15,655 bases of DNA from Allobrachymonas sp. (GTDB lineage: Bacteria; Pseudomonadota; Gammaproteobacteria; Burkholderiales; Burkholderiaceae_C). Made by a program: the position numbers and the translations under genes. Positions 1 to 8,678 of the stretch are shown here, piece by piece (position 1 is the stretch's first letter; each line of letters begins with the position of its first letter). The DNA is taken from assembly GCA_017996515.1 (NCBI GenBank), contig JAGOGU010000015.1, positions 1-15,655 of the forward strand, written 5' to 3'. The notes below the pieces were generated by a model. The model worked only from the letters and a program-made list of their open reading frames with translations, made no database searches and was not told where the DNA came from.

Positions 1-2168
1 CGTACGGTCTGATCCGTTGTGCGGGTGCCCTCAGTAGCCTGCTCGGTAACCGAGAAGATTTCCTGAATGTTGTTGGCAACCAAACCGGCCTGGTTGGCTT
101 CTTCACTGGTAGTGGCAGAAATTTGCTGAATCAGATCCGACAGGTTGTTGGATACGCGGTCGATTTCTTCCAGTGCCTTACCCGCATTATCTGAAAGTTG
201 CGCACCGTGCACCACTTCCTGGGTAGAGCGCTCCATGGCGGCAATGGCGTCGTGGGTGTCGCTTTGAATGGTTTTAACCAGTACAGAGATCTGTCGGGTA
301 GCCTCGGCAGAGCGTTCGGCCAAGCGCTGCACCTCTTCCGCCACGACAGAGAAGCCGCGCCCCGCGTCGCCAGCAGAAGCCGCTTGAATGGCGGCATTCA
401 AAGCCAGAACGTTGGTTTGCTCGGTAATGTCGGAAATCAGCTCGGTGATCTCGCCAATTTCTTGCGACGATTCACCCAGCCGCTTGATCCGTTTGGCGGT
501 GTCCTGAATCTGGTCGCGGATCAGGTTCATACCGTGCATGGAGTCTTACACGGCTTTGTGGCCGTCAACTGCGGCTTGGCGTGCCCGCAGCGCTACCAGC
601 GCAGAATCTTTGGCCTGGTAAGAGGCGGAGTTGATCCGCTTGGCCATTTCCAAAACGGACTGCCCTGCATGGCGGATGGAGAGCAACTGCTCGTTGGATG
701 CCTCTTGCAGCACGGCAGAGGTCAACTCCACATCGGCTGTGGTTTGCACCACTTTATCCACCATGTTTTGTGCGTTACCGATCAAGCCACGCCACTCTTC
801 GATCGTGTTGTTGACCGAGTCGGCAATGGCACCGGTAATCTCTTCTGTTACGGTAGCATCACGGGTCAGATCGCCTTCTGCAATGTTTTGCAGTTCGTCC
901 ATCAGCAGCAAAATGGCAGACTGGTTGCGGCTGTTTTCTGCTTCAGACAAACGTTGCATCATCTGCATCCGGCGCGCATCAGCGCGCGAGATGTAAACGA
1001 TGCCATATACAGCGAGCAAGGCAAGCAGACCGCAAACGATGGTACCTGCGTAAATGCCCCATCGGATGACAGGATTGACGTTTTGTGGAGTGCCCAATAG
1101 TTGGCTTAATGCCATGATGTTGGGCATGGCGCTTTCTACGCCGGTCGTGATGCGGTCATGTGCCTGGCGCAAGACGAGCAAGTCTTGCTCGTGCGCTGCC
1201 AAGGGCGCAATTTTTGTTTTGAGCGGTGCGTAGGCTTGGCCAATCTTTTCCAGGAGGATCTGCTCACCAGGTTGAAGGGGCACAACCCCCAATGTGTTGT
1301 CACCTGTGGAAAGGGTTTTCAACAAAGCGTCGATGGTCGTCAGATCTTTACCCAACTGCTGGGATACTTCCTGAGTGGCGCTCGGCGCGGTCAGAAGTTG
1401 CTGAGCAGATTTTTCGAGACGCTCTACGAGCATACCGATATCGCCTACAGCCAGAGTTTGACTGGCAGGCGCATTGCGTTGTGCCAAGGTGTTTTTAAGG
1501 ACATCGACCTGTTCTTGCACAGCGCGGGCATCGGAAGAAGTGTCGCGCGCGGCTGCGAGCAGGGGTTGCAGAGTTTTTTGTTGGGCGACAACAGTTTCCA
1601 CTTCTGGAGCCAGGCTGCTGCCCAGGTTTTGCTCAATCAGGGCCACGCTGTTGCGATCCGCGTTGCCGAGTTGTGCCATGCTGTTGCTGATGTTTTGATA
1701 GTTTGTTTTGACTTCGGCAAAAGCGGATTCGCTGCCTGCCATGGCGGCGTGGGTGTTGCGAGATAGTCGAGCGGCATTCAGTTGCAGCGCGCCTGTAGCG
1801 GTTAACGCCGCCTGCTTGTGCGAATCGTCCAGCGTTTGCAGAGAATACAGATTCAGCCCGATCGGTATCAACAGGAACAAGACGACCAGGATGGACAACG
1901 TACGCCGATGCGTGGCAACCGGCTTGGTTCCCAGCAGCGGAACGTGCACGCTGTCAGGCATGTCTTTTTGTTGATAGGTTTCGAGGTACTGCTGTTCGTC
2001 CAGCGAAGGGTGTGCGGGCGCACTCGATGTTGTCTCTTCAGCGCGGAAAAGCACTTCTTCGTTGCCGTCTTCAGGAAGAACGCTGCTGATAATCGTATCG
2101 GAGTGATCAGGCTGGTCTTCTGTCAGGAGTAGATCTTGCGGATTGTTGTTTGGGGTTGTTTCTTTCAT
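1..2168 (-). pseudogene. pilJ: Type IV pilus chemoreceptor PilJ, interrupted by an in-frame stop, 3' end off the window
   Basis: PilJ is the inner-membrane methyl-accepting receptor of the Pil-Chp system, which signals through CheW-like proteins and the kinase PilL/ChpA to control type IV pili. The chosen ATG ends at 2168, with AAGG 8 bases upstream; an upstream in-frame ATG (2210) would overlap pilI. Residues 1-89 are a long acidic cytoplasmic head. A first membrane segment lies at about 90-110, a helical periplasmic sensor region follows, the second membrane segment is at about 370-393, and a HAMP-like region comes next. The frame stops at TAA (546-548) after residue 540. Immediately beyond, the same frame is open to position 1 and encodes the classic signalling hairpin, including [46 protein letters not shown] and TRQI. 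The product as written keeps the sensor but lacks the CheW/CheA-binding tip. The identity is certain; whether the stop is real or an error cannot be told from sequence alone. Confidence 0.88.
546..548 (-). other. In-frame ochre (TAA) codon inside pilJ
   Basis: On the minus strand the codons read GAC GGC CAC AAA GCC GTG TAA GAC TCC ATG CAC GGT ATG. In the PilJ family this position lies in the helix before the signalling tip, where sequences like VQD are common. A CAA glutamine codon changed to TAA by one C-to-T transition would restore V-Q-D-S-M-H-G-M-N. No frameshift is needed, because the frame is the same on both sides. Confidence 0.9.
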
Positions 2169-2176
2169 GGACAGTA

Positions 2177-2180
2177 CCTT
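2177..2180 (-). promoter_or_regulatory. Ribosome binding site that sets the pilJ start
   Basis: AAGG on the minus strand, 8 bases before the ATG at 2166-2168. It favours this start over the in-frame ATG at 2208-2210, which lies inside the end of pilI and would add 14 residues unlike the rest of the protein. Confidence 0.5.
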
Positions 2181-2193
2181 GTTCCAATACGGC

Positions 2194-2760
2194 TCAGTGC
2201 GGGAGGGCATGCTCTGTCGGCGTCATGACGGCAGCGATGTCGAGAAATTGCGGATCTTGTATCAGGGCTTGCAAGTGGACTTCTTGCCAGGCGGTGTTGT
2301 TGCCGTCGAAAAAGACAGTTCCCAGATGCGCGGGGGCATTCGGCAGCGTTTCGGAGCGGGTAAAAGCGTCGGGGCTGCGTAAGCCTTCCAGCCCATCTAC
2401 GCGAAAGACCACGTTCAGACCAAACGCATCGTTGATGCCGATCAGGTTCGATCTGGCACGATCAATCGGTGGCGCAACAGCTGCTTGTGAGGTGGAAGGG
2501 ATAAAAGCACCTAATTCGATGACGCCATAAATGTTGCCGCGCAGGTGTGCCACACCCAGAAACCAGGGTTTGGTATAGGGCAAGGGCTGTACAGCGGTCA
2601 TGGCATAGATTTCGCCAGATTGCTGCAAGGGCAACAGCAATTTTTGTTCACCCAAACGCACGCCCAGCCAAGAGGCAGTTAAGCCTGTATCGCTGCTGGC
2701 TTGTTGTAGTAGCTTGGCAATACGTTCTTGCAGTTCGCGTAGCGCCTTTTTCTTGGACAT
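2194..2760 (-). CDS. pilI: CheW-like adaptor PilI of the twitching-motility chemosensory system
   Basis: PilI is a soluble CheW-domain scaffold that couples the PilJ receptor to the histidine kinase PilL/ChpA. The 188-residue protein begins MSKKKALRELQERI and has the expected features: an N-terminal amphipathic helix, then a CheW fold with WLGVRLGEQKLLLPL, the proline-rich PLPYTKPWFLGVAHLRGNIY segment typical of PilI, and a core with RSNLIGINDAFGLNVVFRVD. The open frame extends upstream to 2916, but that part overlaps pilH and has no family similarity, so the ATG ending at 2760 is chosen. Its ribosome binding site is weak (CGGAAC). pilI lies 35 bases after pilH and its stop is 25 bases before the pilJ start, consistent with one operon. 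The assignment rests on CheW-like sequence plus context. Confidence 0.88.
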   Translation of the reverse strand: MSKKKALRELQERIAKLLQQASSDTGLTASWLGVRLGEQKLLLPLQQSGEIYAMTAVQPLPYTKPWFLGVAHLRGNIYGVIELGAFIPSTSQAAVAPPIDRARSNLIGINDAFGLNVVFRVDGLEGLRSPDAFTRSETLPNAPAHLGTVFFDGNNTAWQEVHLQALIQDPQFLDIAAVMTPTEHALPH

Positions 2761-2795
2761 GTTTGCGTTCCGTGGTGCTGTGTGCGCAAGAGCGC

Positions 2796-3161
2796 TTAGC
2801 CGAGAGCCTTGATTTTTTCCAGCAATTCGCTGGGGTTGATGGGTTTGGTGACGTAGGCGCGGGCGCCTTGGCGTATGCCCCATACCTTGTCGGTTTCCTG
2901 GCTTTTGCTGGTACAAATGATGATGGGGATGTCGGCAAAGCGCTCGTCTTTGCTGATTTGGCGGGTGAGCTGAAAGCCGTTTTTGCCCGGCATGATGACA
3001 TCCATCAGGATCAGATCGGGTTTTTGGCGCTCCAGTTCGGCCAGAGCCGCTTCGCCATCATTGGCTAAAGCAACGGTCATGCCGTTTTTTTGCACGATGG
3101 TGGATATGAACATCTGCTCGGTTTTGGAATCGTCAACAATCAGCACGTGCTGAATAGGCAT
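2796..3161 (-). CDS. pilH: Twitching-motility response regulator PilH
   Basis: A single-domain CheY-like receiver of 121 residues with no output domain. The acidic pair is D10-D11, the phospho-acceptor is D54 (in LILMDVIMPGKNGFQ), the conserved switch residue is T84, and the invariant lysine is K106 (in YVTKP). In the Pil-Chp pathway PilH receives phosphate from the kinase and is linked to pilus retraction or phosphate removal. It is called PilH rather than PilG because it comes second, starts MPIQHVLIVDDSKTEQ and carries the PGKNGFQLTR loop. The start has AAGGAG at 3171-3176, overlapping the pilG stop codon, with only 6 bases between pilG and pilH, which suggests translational coupling. All catalytic residues are present. 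Confidence 0.93.
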   Translation of the reverse strand: MPIQHVLIVDDSKTEQMFISTIVQKNGMTVALANDGEAALAELERQKPDLILMDVIMPGKNGFQLTRQISKDERFADIPIIICTSKSQETDKVWGIRQGARAYVTKPINPSELLEKIKALG

Positions 3162-3167
3162 GGTGAT

Positions 3168-3539
3168 TTACTCCTTGGGCGAGAAAGAATCGACTGCGGC
3201 AAGCAGCTCGGTCTTGGTAAATGGCTTGGTCAGGTACTGATCAGATCCCACAATGCGGCCACGCGCCTTGTCGAATACGCCGTCTTTGGATGACAGCATG
3301 ATGACCGGGACATGGGCAAATCTCTGGTTGCGCTTGATGATGGCGCAAGTTTGGTAACCATCGAGCCGCGGCATGAGAATATCGCAGAAAATGATGTCGG
3401 GATGTGTGTCGTTGATGCGGGAGAGGGCATCAAATCCGTCTTCTGCCAACAGCACTTCGTGTCCGCCCTGTTTCAGAAAAATTTCTGCGCTACGTCGAAT
3501 GGTATTGCTGTCGTCGATTACAAGTACTTTCAATCTCAT
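3168..3539 (-). CDS. pilG: Twitching-motility response regulator PilG
   Basis: A single-domain CheY-like receiver of 123 residues and first gene of the pilG-H-I-J operon. Visible key residues are D9-D10, phospho-acceptor D53 (in PDIIFCDILMPRLDGYQT), switch serine S83 (in VIMLSSKDG) and K105 (in YLTKP). The segment VFDKARGRIVGSDQYLTKPF is characteristic of PilG, which promotes pilus extension and cAMP signalling in the family. The ATG is preceded closely by GAGGGAG (3541-3547). All conserved receiver residues are intact, so the pathway downstream of the receptor appears functional even though pilJ is interrupted. Confidence 0.93.
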   Translation of the reverse strand: MRLKVLVIDDSNTIRRSAEIFLKQGGHEVLLAEDGFDALSRINDTHPDIIFCDILMPRLDGYQTCAIIKRNQRFAHVPVIMLSSKDGVFDKARGRIVGSDQYLTKPFTKTELLAAVDSFSPKE

Positions 3540-4060
3540 GCTCCCTCATAGCGTACGCGGATAGTACAACAGCATGCGTACTGCCTGCTCGCACAAACTA
3601 TGTGATGCAGTTGAACACACAAACCCAAGAATGCCATTGTGGCACCCGTATGCCGTGTGAATGGATCAACTTTTGATAAGGCATCAAATTGTTACGTCTG
3701 CTCACCATTCTACACATGGGGTGTGGCGACGGGATTGGTTTTTACAAAAATCAAGTAGAAGTTTGCCAAAGTTGTGGACTATTTATCCATTTTTGTTTGC
3801 GAACGGCCAAGTTGGTAAAACGGCGCGTGCGATGGAGGCTACGGAAGCATGCATCTTTGCCACCTAAACCTCAACTTTTTCTGCTCGCTCGTGCCGATAT
3901 GCCAGAGGGCAATGGCAAACAACTCAACTGATGACATATGGGTTGTTGGCGTAGTTGTCTAAATTGTCAGCGGTGGGCTGCAAGTTTTGAACATAGAGCA
4001 ACAGATGCCGTCTTGTTTTCAATAGGTTTAAATACGCTTTTAAACATTCAAACATCAATC
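3540..4060. other. AT-rich intergenic stretch between divergent pilG and hemL
   Basis: This 521-base stretch must hold the promoters of the divergent pilG and hemL genes, but I could not identify a convincing -35/-10 pair for either. It is visibly richer in A and T than its flanks, especially 3661-4060. It contains short open frames on plus. One, from an ATG at 3716 to a stop at 3931, would encode 71 residues rich in basic residues and cysteine (VEVCQSCGLFIHFC). It lacks a clear ribosome binding site and resembles no family I know. The frame that becomes hemL is open upstream to 3938, but this extension has no HemL similarity. As I recall, a rubredoxin gene precedes pilG in many Burkholderiales; no rubredoxin CxxCG/CPxC signature is visible here on either strand. 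Confidence 0.55.
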
Positions 4061-5365
4061 ATGCCATTCACACTTCCGCCGAACCATCCCAACCGCATAT
4101 TGTTTGAGCGCGCCCAGAAAGTCATTCCCGGGGGAGTGAATTCGCCCGTGCGGGCTTTCCGCGCTGTAGGGGGCACGCCCCGATTCATTCAAAAAGCGCA
4201 GGGCGCCTATATATGGGACGCTGCCGGGCAGCGCTATATCGATTACATCGGCTCCTGGGGGCCGATGATTCTGGGGCACGGGCACCCCGCCGTGCTGGAA
4301 GCCGTGCAGCAAGCGGTGCAAGAAGGTTTTTCATTCGGTGCGCCGACTGAGCGCGAAATCGAATTGGCAGAAGCCATCACCCGGCTGATGCCCAGCATCG
4401 AGATGGTGCGGCTGGTCAGCTCGGGAACCGAGGCGGCCATGAGCGCCATTCGGCTGGCGCGAGGGGCAACGGGGCGCAAACTGCTCATCAAGTTCGAGGG
4501 GTGCTACCACGGCCATGCCGATGCTCTTTTGGTCAAGGCGGGGTCGGGGCTGGCCACTTTGGGCACGGCAACCAGCGCTGGCGTAGCGCCCGAAGTGGTG
4601 CAGCACACGCTGGTGCTGGAATACAACAATGTGGAGCAGCTGGAGCAGACCTTTGCCTTGCACGGGGCGGATATTGCGTGCCTGATTATCGAGCCCATCG
4701 CCGGCAATATGAATTTTGTGCGGCCAACGCCTGCGTTCATACAACGTTGCCGCACCTTGTGCACACAGCATGGCGCGTTGCTGATTCTGGATGAAGTGAT
4801 GACGGGCTTTCGCGTGGGGCTGGGCGGTGCGCAAGCCTTGCTGGGGGTGCAGCCCGACCTGACCGTGCTTGGCAAGGTCATCGGCGGTGGCATGCCGTTG
4901 GCGGCGTTTGGCGGCAAGCGCAACATCATGGAGCACATTTCGCCGTTGGGGGCGGTGTACCAGGCGGGTACCCTTTCGGGTAACCCCGTGGCAACCGCCT
5001 GCGGGCTGGCCACTTTGCGCGAAATACAAAAGCCCGGTTTTTATGAACAACTGGCGCAGCGCACCCGCCGCCTGGTGCAAGGGCTGCAAGCCGTGGCTGG
5101 TGCGCAGGGCGTGCCCTTTGCCGCCGATAGTGAAGGAGGCATGTTCGGCTTCTTTCTGCTGCCGCAATTGCCACAGCACTACCAACAGGTCATGCAAACG
5201 GATGCCGGGCGCTTCAACCGCTTCTTTCACGGCTTGCTGCAACGCGGGGTCTATATGGCGCCCGCCCTGTACGAAGCGGGTTTTGTCAGCGCGGCGCATA
5301 CCGATGCCGATGTGGATGAAACCCTGGCCCATGCCGAGCAGGCGTTGCGCGAGGCATTGGCCTGA
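4061..5365 (+). CDS. hemL: Glutamate-1-semialdehyde 2,1-aminomutase
   Basis: A PLP enzyme that converts glutamate-1-semialdehyde to 5-aminolevulinate in the C5 route to haem and other tetrapyrroles; it is cytoplasmic and dimeric. The 434-residue length is normal for the family. Signature blocks are [12 protein letters not shown] near the N-terminus, [67 protein letters not shown], the PLP-binding lysine K272 in [16 protein letters not shown], and [10 protein letters not shown]. The ATG at 4061 is chosen because family similarity begins at once ([15 protein letters not shown]); the upstream open extension to 3938 does not match. No clear Shine-Dalgarno precedes it; the leader is AT-rich. No other haem gene is adjacent. 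The gene is complete. Confidence 0.97.
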   Translation: MPFTLPPNHPNRILFERAQKVIPGGVNSPVRAFRAVGGTPRFIQKAQGAYIWDAAGQRYIDYIGSWGPMILGHGHPAVLEAVQQAVQEGFSFGAPTEREIELAEAITRLMPSIEMVRLVSSGTEAAMSAIRLARGATGRKLLIKFEGCYHGHADALLVKAGSGLATLGTATSAGVAPEVVQHTLVLEYNNVEQLEQTFALHGADIACLIIEPIAGNMNFVRPTPAFIQRCRTLCTQHGALLILDEVMTGFRVGLGGAQALLGVQPDLTVLGKVIGGGMPLAAFGGKRNIMEHISPLGAVYQAGTLSGNPVATACGLATLREIQKPGFYEQLAQRTRRLVQGLQAVAGAQGVPFAADSEGGMFGFFLLPQLPQHYQQVMQTDAGRFNRFFHGLLQRGVYMAPALYEAGFVSAAHTDADVDETLAHAEQALREALA

Positions 5366-5823
5366 CCTGAACGGCTTGTGTGGCGTGCCTCATGCATGGG
5401 GGCGCTGTTCAGGGATCCGGGATCGTTTGGCGGATTGGCGAAATGGGCTTGAAACAAGGTCTGGCAGGTCGATTTCGTAGCCAATGGCCCTCTCCTCTTC
5501 CCCAGCACGCGGGGGAAGAAACTGCTTATGTTGGGGCCATCAAAGACTGGATCTGCTCTTTCATTTCCAGTGAGGGAAGGAGCATATTGCTGAAGAAATG
5601 GGGGGGCGAAAATTCATTCCAAACTGCGACCTGGCCGGATGCGGGAATGGGCGCGGTCAGTGTGATGGGATGAGACGAACGGCTGTTGCTTGGCCAATCT
5701 CCATACAAATAGCTCATGGATTCATCGCAGCCGATTGGAATGCCGAGCGATATCCTTTACAGTTTCGCATTTGTGCGTTCGAACTTGTGCGCCCAAGCAA
5801 ACAGAATAACCAGCCGGTCAGCC
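5366..5823. other. Intergenic region without a recognisable gene
   Basis: This 458-base stretch contains the repeat-like hairpin at 5496-5519 and the conserved block at 5567-5595, both listed separately. A weak 7-base inverted repeat (CCTGAAC at 5366-5372, GTTCAGG at 5407-5413) lies just after hemL but has a long loop and no T-run, so it is not a convincing terminator. Short open frames are present (for example 5380-5673 plus and 5526-5717 minus), but they span the repeat and match nothing I recognise. Confidence 0.6.
5496..5595. repeat. Dispersed intergenic repeat, copy A
   Basis: Part one is a hairpin, TCTTCCCC (5496-5503) against GGGGAAGA (5512-5519). It is the CT-rich/GA-rich inverted repeat style common between genes in Burkholderiales. 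Part two (5567-5595) resembles 6917-6944: after one gap, about 20 of 25 positions agree, ending in ATTGCTGAAG versus ATTGCCGAAG. Both parts occur in the same order and orientation in copy B, on the other side of the acyltransferase gene. Confidence 0.5.
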
Positions 5824-6675
5824 ATGTCTGTTCTCAAATTACTTGCCTCTGCTCTTTTTTATGTGTTGACTATCGTCGTCATCTTCTGTCTGATGTTGCC
5901 GTTCATGGTGCTCAAGCTCTTGCCCATCCCGTCCTTGCGCGTGTTGTGTAGCCAGGCATTGACGGCGGTGGCCGATGCCTGGTGCGTATGCAGCCAGAGG
6001 TGGATTGACTGGGTCAACCCTGTGCATTGGCGCGTGCAGCTGCCCGAAGGGCTGGAGCGGCAAAACTGGTATCTGGTGATAGCAAACCACCAAAGCTGGG
6101 TGGATATTATGGTGCTGCAAAAAGTGTTCACCAACCGCATACCTTTTCTGAAATTTTTTCTCAAGCAGCAGCTGCTCTATATCCCACTGCTGGGCATCGT
6201 CTGGTGGGCGCTGGATTTTCCTTTCATGCGCCGCAGCGGTGGCGAAAATACCAAAAAAGATTTGGCAACAGCGCGCGCCGCTTGCGAAAAATTTCGCATC
6301 GTACCCACTTCGGTCATCAGCTTCATCGAGGGCACACGCTTTACCGCCGACAAACACCGCGAAAGCAAATCGCCCTATACCCGTCTGCTGCCACCCAAAG
6401 CGGCAGGCATTGCGGTCACGCTCGAAACCATGGGCAGCACTTTTGCCAGCTTGCTGGATGTAACGATTGCTTACCCGCAGGGCGTGCCGACTTTTGTCGA
6501 TGTGATGGCGGGCAGGCTCAAGGAGGTGATCGTGCACGTGCGCGCCATGCCTGTGCCACAAGAGCTGTTGCCGCAAGAAGGCCACCCCCCTGCATCGCGC
6601 ACGCGGGTGCAACGCTGGATCAATGGTCTTTGGCAAGAAAAAGACGCCGAACTGGCGCGCATGCTGGAGCCGTAA
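5824..6675 (+). CDS. YihG-like PlsC-family lysophospholipid acyltransferase
   Basis: A membrane-bound acyltransferase of the PlsC/LPLAT superfamily that transfers an acyl chain to a lysophospholipid such as lysophosphatidate. The 283-residue protein has an N-terminal hydrophobic segment (about residues 8-36), the catalytic HX4D motif at H89 to D94 (NHQSWVD), the YihG-type block FLKQQLLYIPLLGIVWWALD, and the substrate-binding motif FIEGTR at 167-172. LLPPKAAGIAVTLE and the ending INGLWQEKDAEL also match E. coli YihG well. The ATG at 5824 is chosen because the hydrophobic helix starts there. The frame is open from 5716, but the 36 extra residues have no family counterpart. No good Shine-Dalgarno is visible. 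It stands alone between two copies of an intergenic repeat. The family call is firm; the exact lipid substrate is not known. Confidence 0.9.
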   Translation: MSVLKLLASALFYVLTIVVIFCLMLPFMVLKLLPIPSLRVLCSQALTAVADAWCVCSQRWIDWVNPVHWRVQLPEGLERQNWYLVIANHQSWVDIMVLQKVFTNRIPFLKFFLKQQLLYIPLLGIVWWALDFPFMRRSGGENTKKDLATARAACEKFRIVPTSVISFIEGTRFTADKHRESKSPYTRLLPPKAAGIAVTLETMGSTFASLLDVTIAYPQGVPTFVDVMAGRLKEVIVHVRAMPVPQELLPQEGHPPASRTRVQRWINGLWQEKDAELARMLEP

Positions 6676-6863
6676 AGGTGCATGCTCATGCACTGCTTTC
6701 GATATGTTTCAGTATGGTGGAGGCTTCAGCGGTTCTCGAAATGCGTGAACCCCCTTCCACTCTACAACTGCCGAGAAAGAGGCAGGCTGAGGACTGTTGC
6801 ATTCGTTCAAGGAAATCGACAATAACTTGAGCAAAAAGCCCTTTTCACCCCCAACCTAACCAA

Positions 6864-6895
6864 CCTTCCCCCGCGCGAGCGGGAAGGGATTTTTT
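6864..6895 (+). terminator. Rho-independent terminator after the acyltransferase gene
   Basis: CCTTCCC (6864-6870) pairs with GGGAAGG (6881-6887); an inner GC pairing with a two-base bulge extends the stem. Six T residues follow at 6890-6895. It lies about 190 bases past the acyltransferase stop. The hairpin is also the first part of repeat copy B, so it may be a repeat used as a terminator. On the minus strand no T-run follows it, so it is a poor terminator for purH. Confidence 0.55.
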
Positions 6896-6944
6896 GATGA
6901 AAATCAGTCCTTGTCACCATTGGGGAAGGGGCAGATTGCCGAAG
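6864..6944. repeat. Dispersed intergenic repeat, copy B
   Basis: The second copy has the same two-part layout as 5496-5595: a CT/GA-rich hairpin (6864-6887), then a block at 6917-6944 reading CCATTGGGGAAGGGGCAG and ending ATTGCCGAAG. The spacing between the parts is shorter here (29 bases against 47). The pair forms direct repeats flanking the acyltransferase gene. Confidence 0.5.
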
Positions 6945-6960
6945 CAGTCAGTAGCGCAAA

Positions 6961-8562
6961 TCAGTGGCGGAAATGTCGCACGCCGGAAAACACCATGGCG
7001 ACGCCGCGTTCGTTGGCGGCGTCGATTACTTCCTGGTCGCGCATGCTGCCACCGGGTTGGATGACACAGGTGGCGCCGTGGTCAATTACCACATCCAACC
7101 CGTCGCGGAAGGGGAAGAAGGCATCGCTGGCCACCGCCGTGCCTTGCAGGCTCAGTTGGGCGTGTTCGGCCTTGATGCTGGCAATGCGGGCCGAGTCCAG
7201 TCGGCTCATCTGGCCTGCGCCTACGCCCATGGTCATGCCGTTTTGGCAGAACACGATGGCATTGCTTTTGACGAATTTGGCTACTTTCCAGGCAAAGAGC
7301 AGATCCTGCATTTGCTCGGGCGTAGGCTGCTTGTGGGTAACGACTTTCAGGTCGTTCAGCGCCAGTTCGTGGTTGTCGGCCGTTTGCAGCAACAGGCCCG
7401 AGCCGATGCGCTTGGCGTCCATGGCGTTTTGGCCTTTGTCCCAGGGGCGGTCGCCGCCGGGCGGCAGGGCGATTTTCATCAGGCGCACATTGGTCTTGGG
7501 TTTGAAAATCTCCAGCGCCTCGGGCGTGAAATCGGGCGCCATCAACACTTCGACAAACTGTTTGACGATCAGCGCGGCGGCAGCGCCATCCAGCGGGCGG
7601 TTGAGTGCGATGATGCCGCCGAAGGCGCTGGTAGGGTCGGTCTGGAAGGCTTTGGCATACGCCTCGGTGGCGTCTTTGCCCACGGCCACGCCGCAGGGGT
7701 TGGCGTGCTTGACGATGACGCAGGCCGGCGCGTCGAACTGCTTGACGCATTCCCAGGCCGCATCGGCGTCGGCAATGTTGTTGTAGCTCAGCTCTTTGCC
7801 TTGCAGTTGCTGGCCGGTCACGATGCTGCCGGGCGCAGGGTGCAGGTCACGGTACAGCGCAGCGTGCTGGTGGGCGTTTTCTCCGTAGCGCAAGTCTTGC
7901 ACCTTGACAAACATGCCGTTGCTTTGCGCAGGGAACAGGGCGCGCTCGGGCGTGCCGTTGATCTGCGCTTCGTCAAAGACGATGGAGGACAGATAGTCGC
8001 TGATGGCGGCGTCGTATTGCGCGATGCGGTTGAATGCGGCCACCGACAACGCAAATTTCGTTGCCAGGCTGACGCTGCCGCTGATTTTGAGTTCTGTTAC
8101 CACCTTGTCGTATTGGCTGGCATCGGTCAGCACGGCCACGTCTTTCCAGTTCTTGGCGCCAGAGCGCACCATGGCCGGGCCGCCAATGTCGATGTTTTCG
8201 ATGGCATCAGCCAGCGTGCAGCCGGGCTTGGCTACGGTGGCTTCAAAGGGGTAGAGGTTCACGCACAAAATGTCGATGGTGGCAATGTCGTGCGTGTTGA
8301 GCGCCGCGACGTGCTCGGGCAGATCGCGCCGCGCCAGCAGGCCGCCGTGGATTTTGGGGTGCAGGGTTTTGACGCGGCCGTCGAGCATTTCGGGGAAGCC
8401 GGTATGGTCGGCCACCTCGGTGACAGGCAGGCCACTGTCGGCCAGCAGCTTGGCCGTTCCGCCGGTCGAGAGCAGCCGCACGCCCAAGGCATGCAGGTCT
8501 TGGGCCAGTTCGACGATGCCGGTTTTGTCAGAGACGGAGAGCAGGGCGGTAAGCTGAGGCAT
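6961..8562 (-). CDS. purH: Bifunctional AICAR transformylase / IMP cyclohydrolase
   Basis: Catalyses the last two steps of de novo purine synthesis: formylation of AICAR by 10-formyl-tetrahydrofolate, then ring closure to IMP. The 533-residue length is typical. The N-terminal MGS-like cyclohydrolase domain shows [51 protein letters not shown] and [17 protein letters not shown]. The C-terminal transformylase shows [14 protein letters not shown], the catalytic lysine-histidine pair K285-H286 in [20 protein letters not shown], and [11 protein letters not shown]. The ATG has AAGGAA 5 bases upstream (8568-8573). It is the last gene of dusB-fis-purH, 116 bases after fis. No frame damage is seen. 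Confidence 0.97.
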   Translation of the reverse strand: MPQLTALLSVSDKTGIVELAQDLHALGVRLLSTGGTAKLLADSGLPVTEVADHTGFPEMLDGRVKTLHPKIHGGLLARRDLPEHVAALNTHDIATIDILCVNLYPFEATVAKPGCTLADAIENIDIGGPAMVRSGAKNWKDVAVLTDASQYDKVVTELKISGSVSLATKFALSVAAFNRIAQYDAAISDYLSSIVFDEAQINGTPERALFPAQSNGMFVKVQDLRYGENAHQHAALYRDLHPAPGSIVTGQQLQGKELSYNNIADADAAWECVKQFDAPACVIVKHANPCGVAVGKDATEAYAKAFQTDPTSAFGGIIALNRPLDGAAAALIVKQFVEVLMAPDFTPEALEIFKPKTNVRLMKIALPPGGDRPWDKGQNAMDAKRIGSGLLLQTADNHELALNDLKVVTHKQPTPEQMQDLLFAWKVAKFVKSNAIVFCQNGMTMGVGAGQMSRLDSARIASIKAEHAQLSLQGTAVASDAFFPFRDGLDVVIDHGATCVIQPGGSMRDQEVIDAANERGVAMVFSGVRHFRH

Positions 8563-8678
8563 GGCAGTTCCTTTTTGCGGGGAGGGGTAAGTCAGGCAGA
8601 TTCAGAAAGGAGCAGTATTCGGATGAATAACAGATAGGAGGCAAAAGGCGAGTGGGCGCATGGTTGCGAGCCTGCGGC

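Noticed and set aside
198..1100. 300-codon plus-strand open frame across the pilJ stop
   Set aside because: It is antisense to the PilJ HAMP and signalling region; its length reflects codon bias of pilJ, not a gene.
546..2168. That pilJ simply ends at 546 as a short natural form
   Set aside because: The conserved signalling hairpin continues in the same frame immediately after the stop, so this is an interruption and not a natural C-terminus.
4331..5332. 333-codon minus-strand open frame
   Set aside because: Lies wholly within hemL on the opposite strand and shows no family motif; shadow frame.
5380..5673. 97-codon plus frame after hemL
   Set aside because: It reads through the dispersed repeat hairpin and has no homology I recognise.
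6964..8637. Very long plus-strand open frame (557 codons)
   Set aside because: It is the antisense of purH, whose protein motifs are unmistakable. The translation is low-complexity, rich in G, V, H and Q, as expected of a shadow frame in GC-rich DNA.
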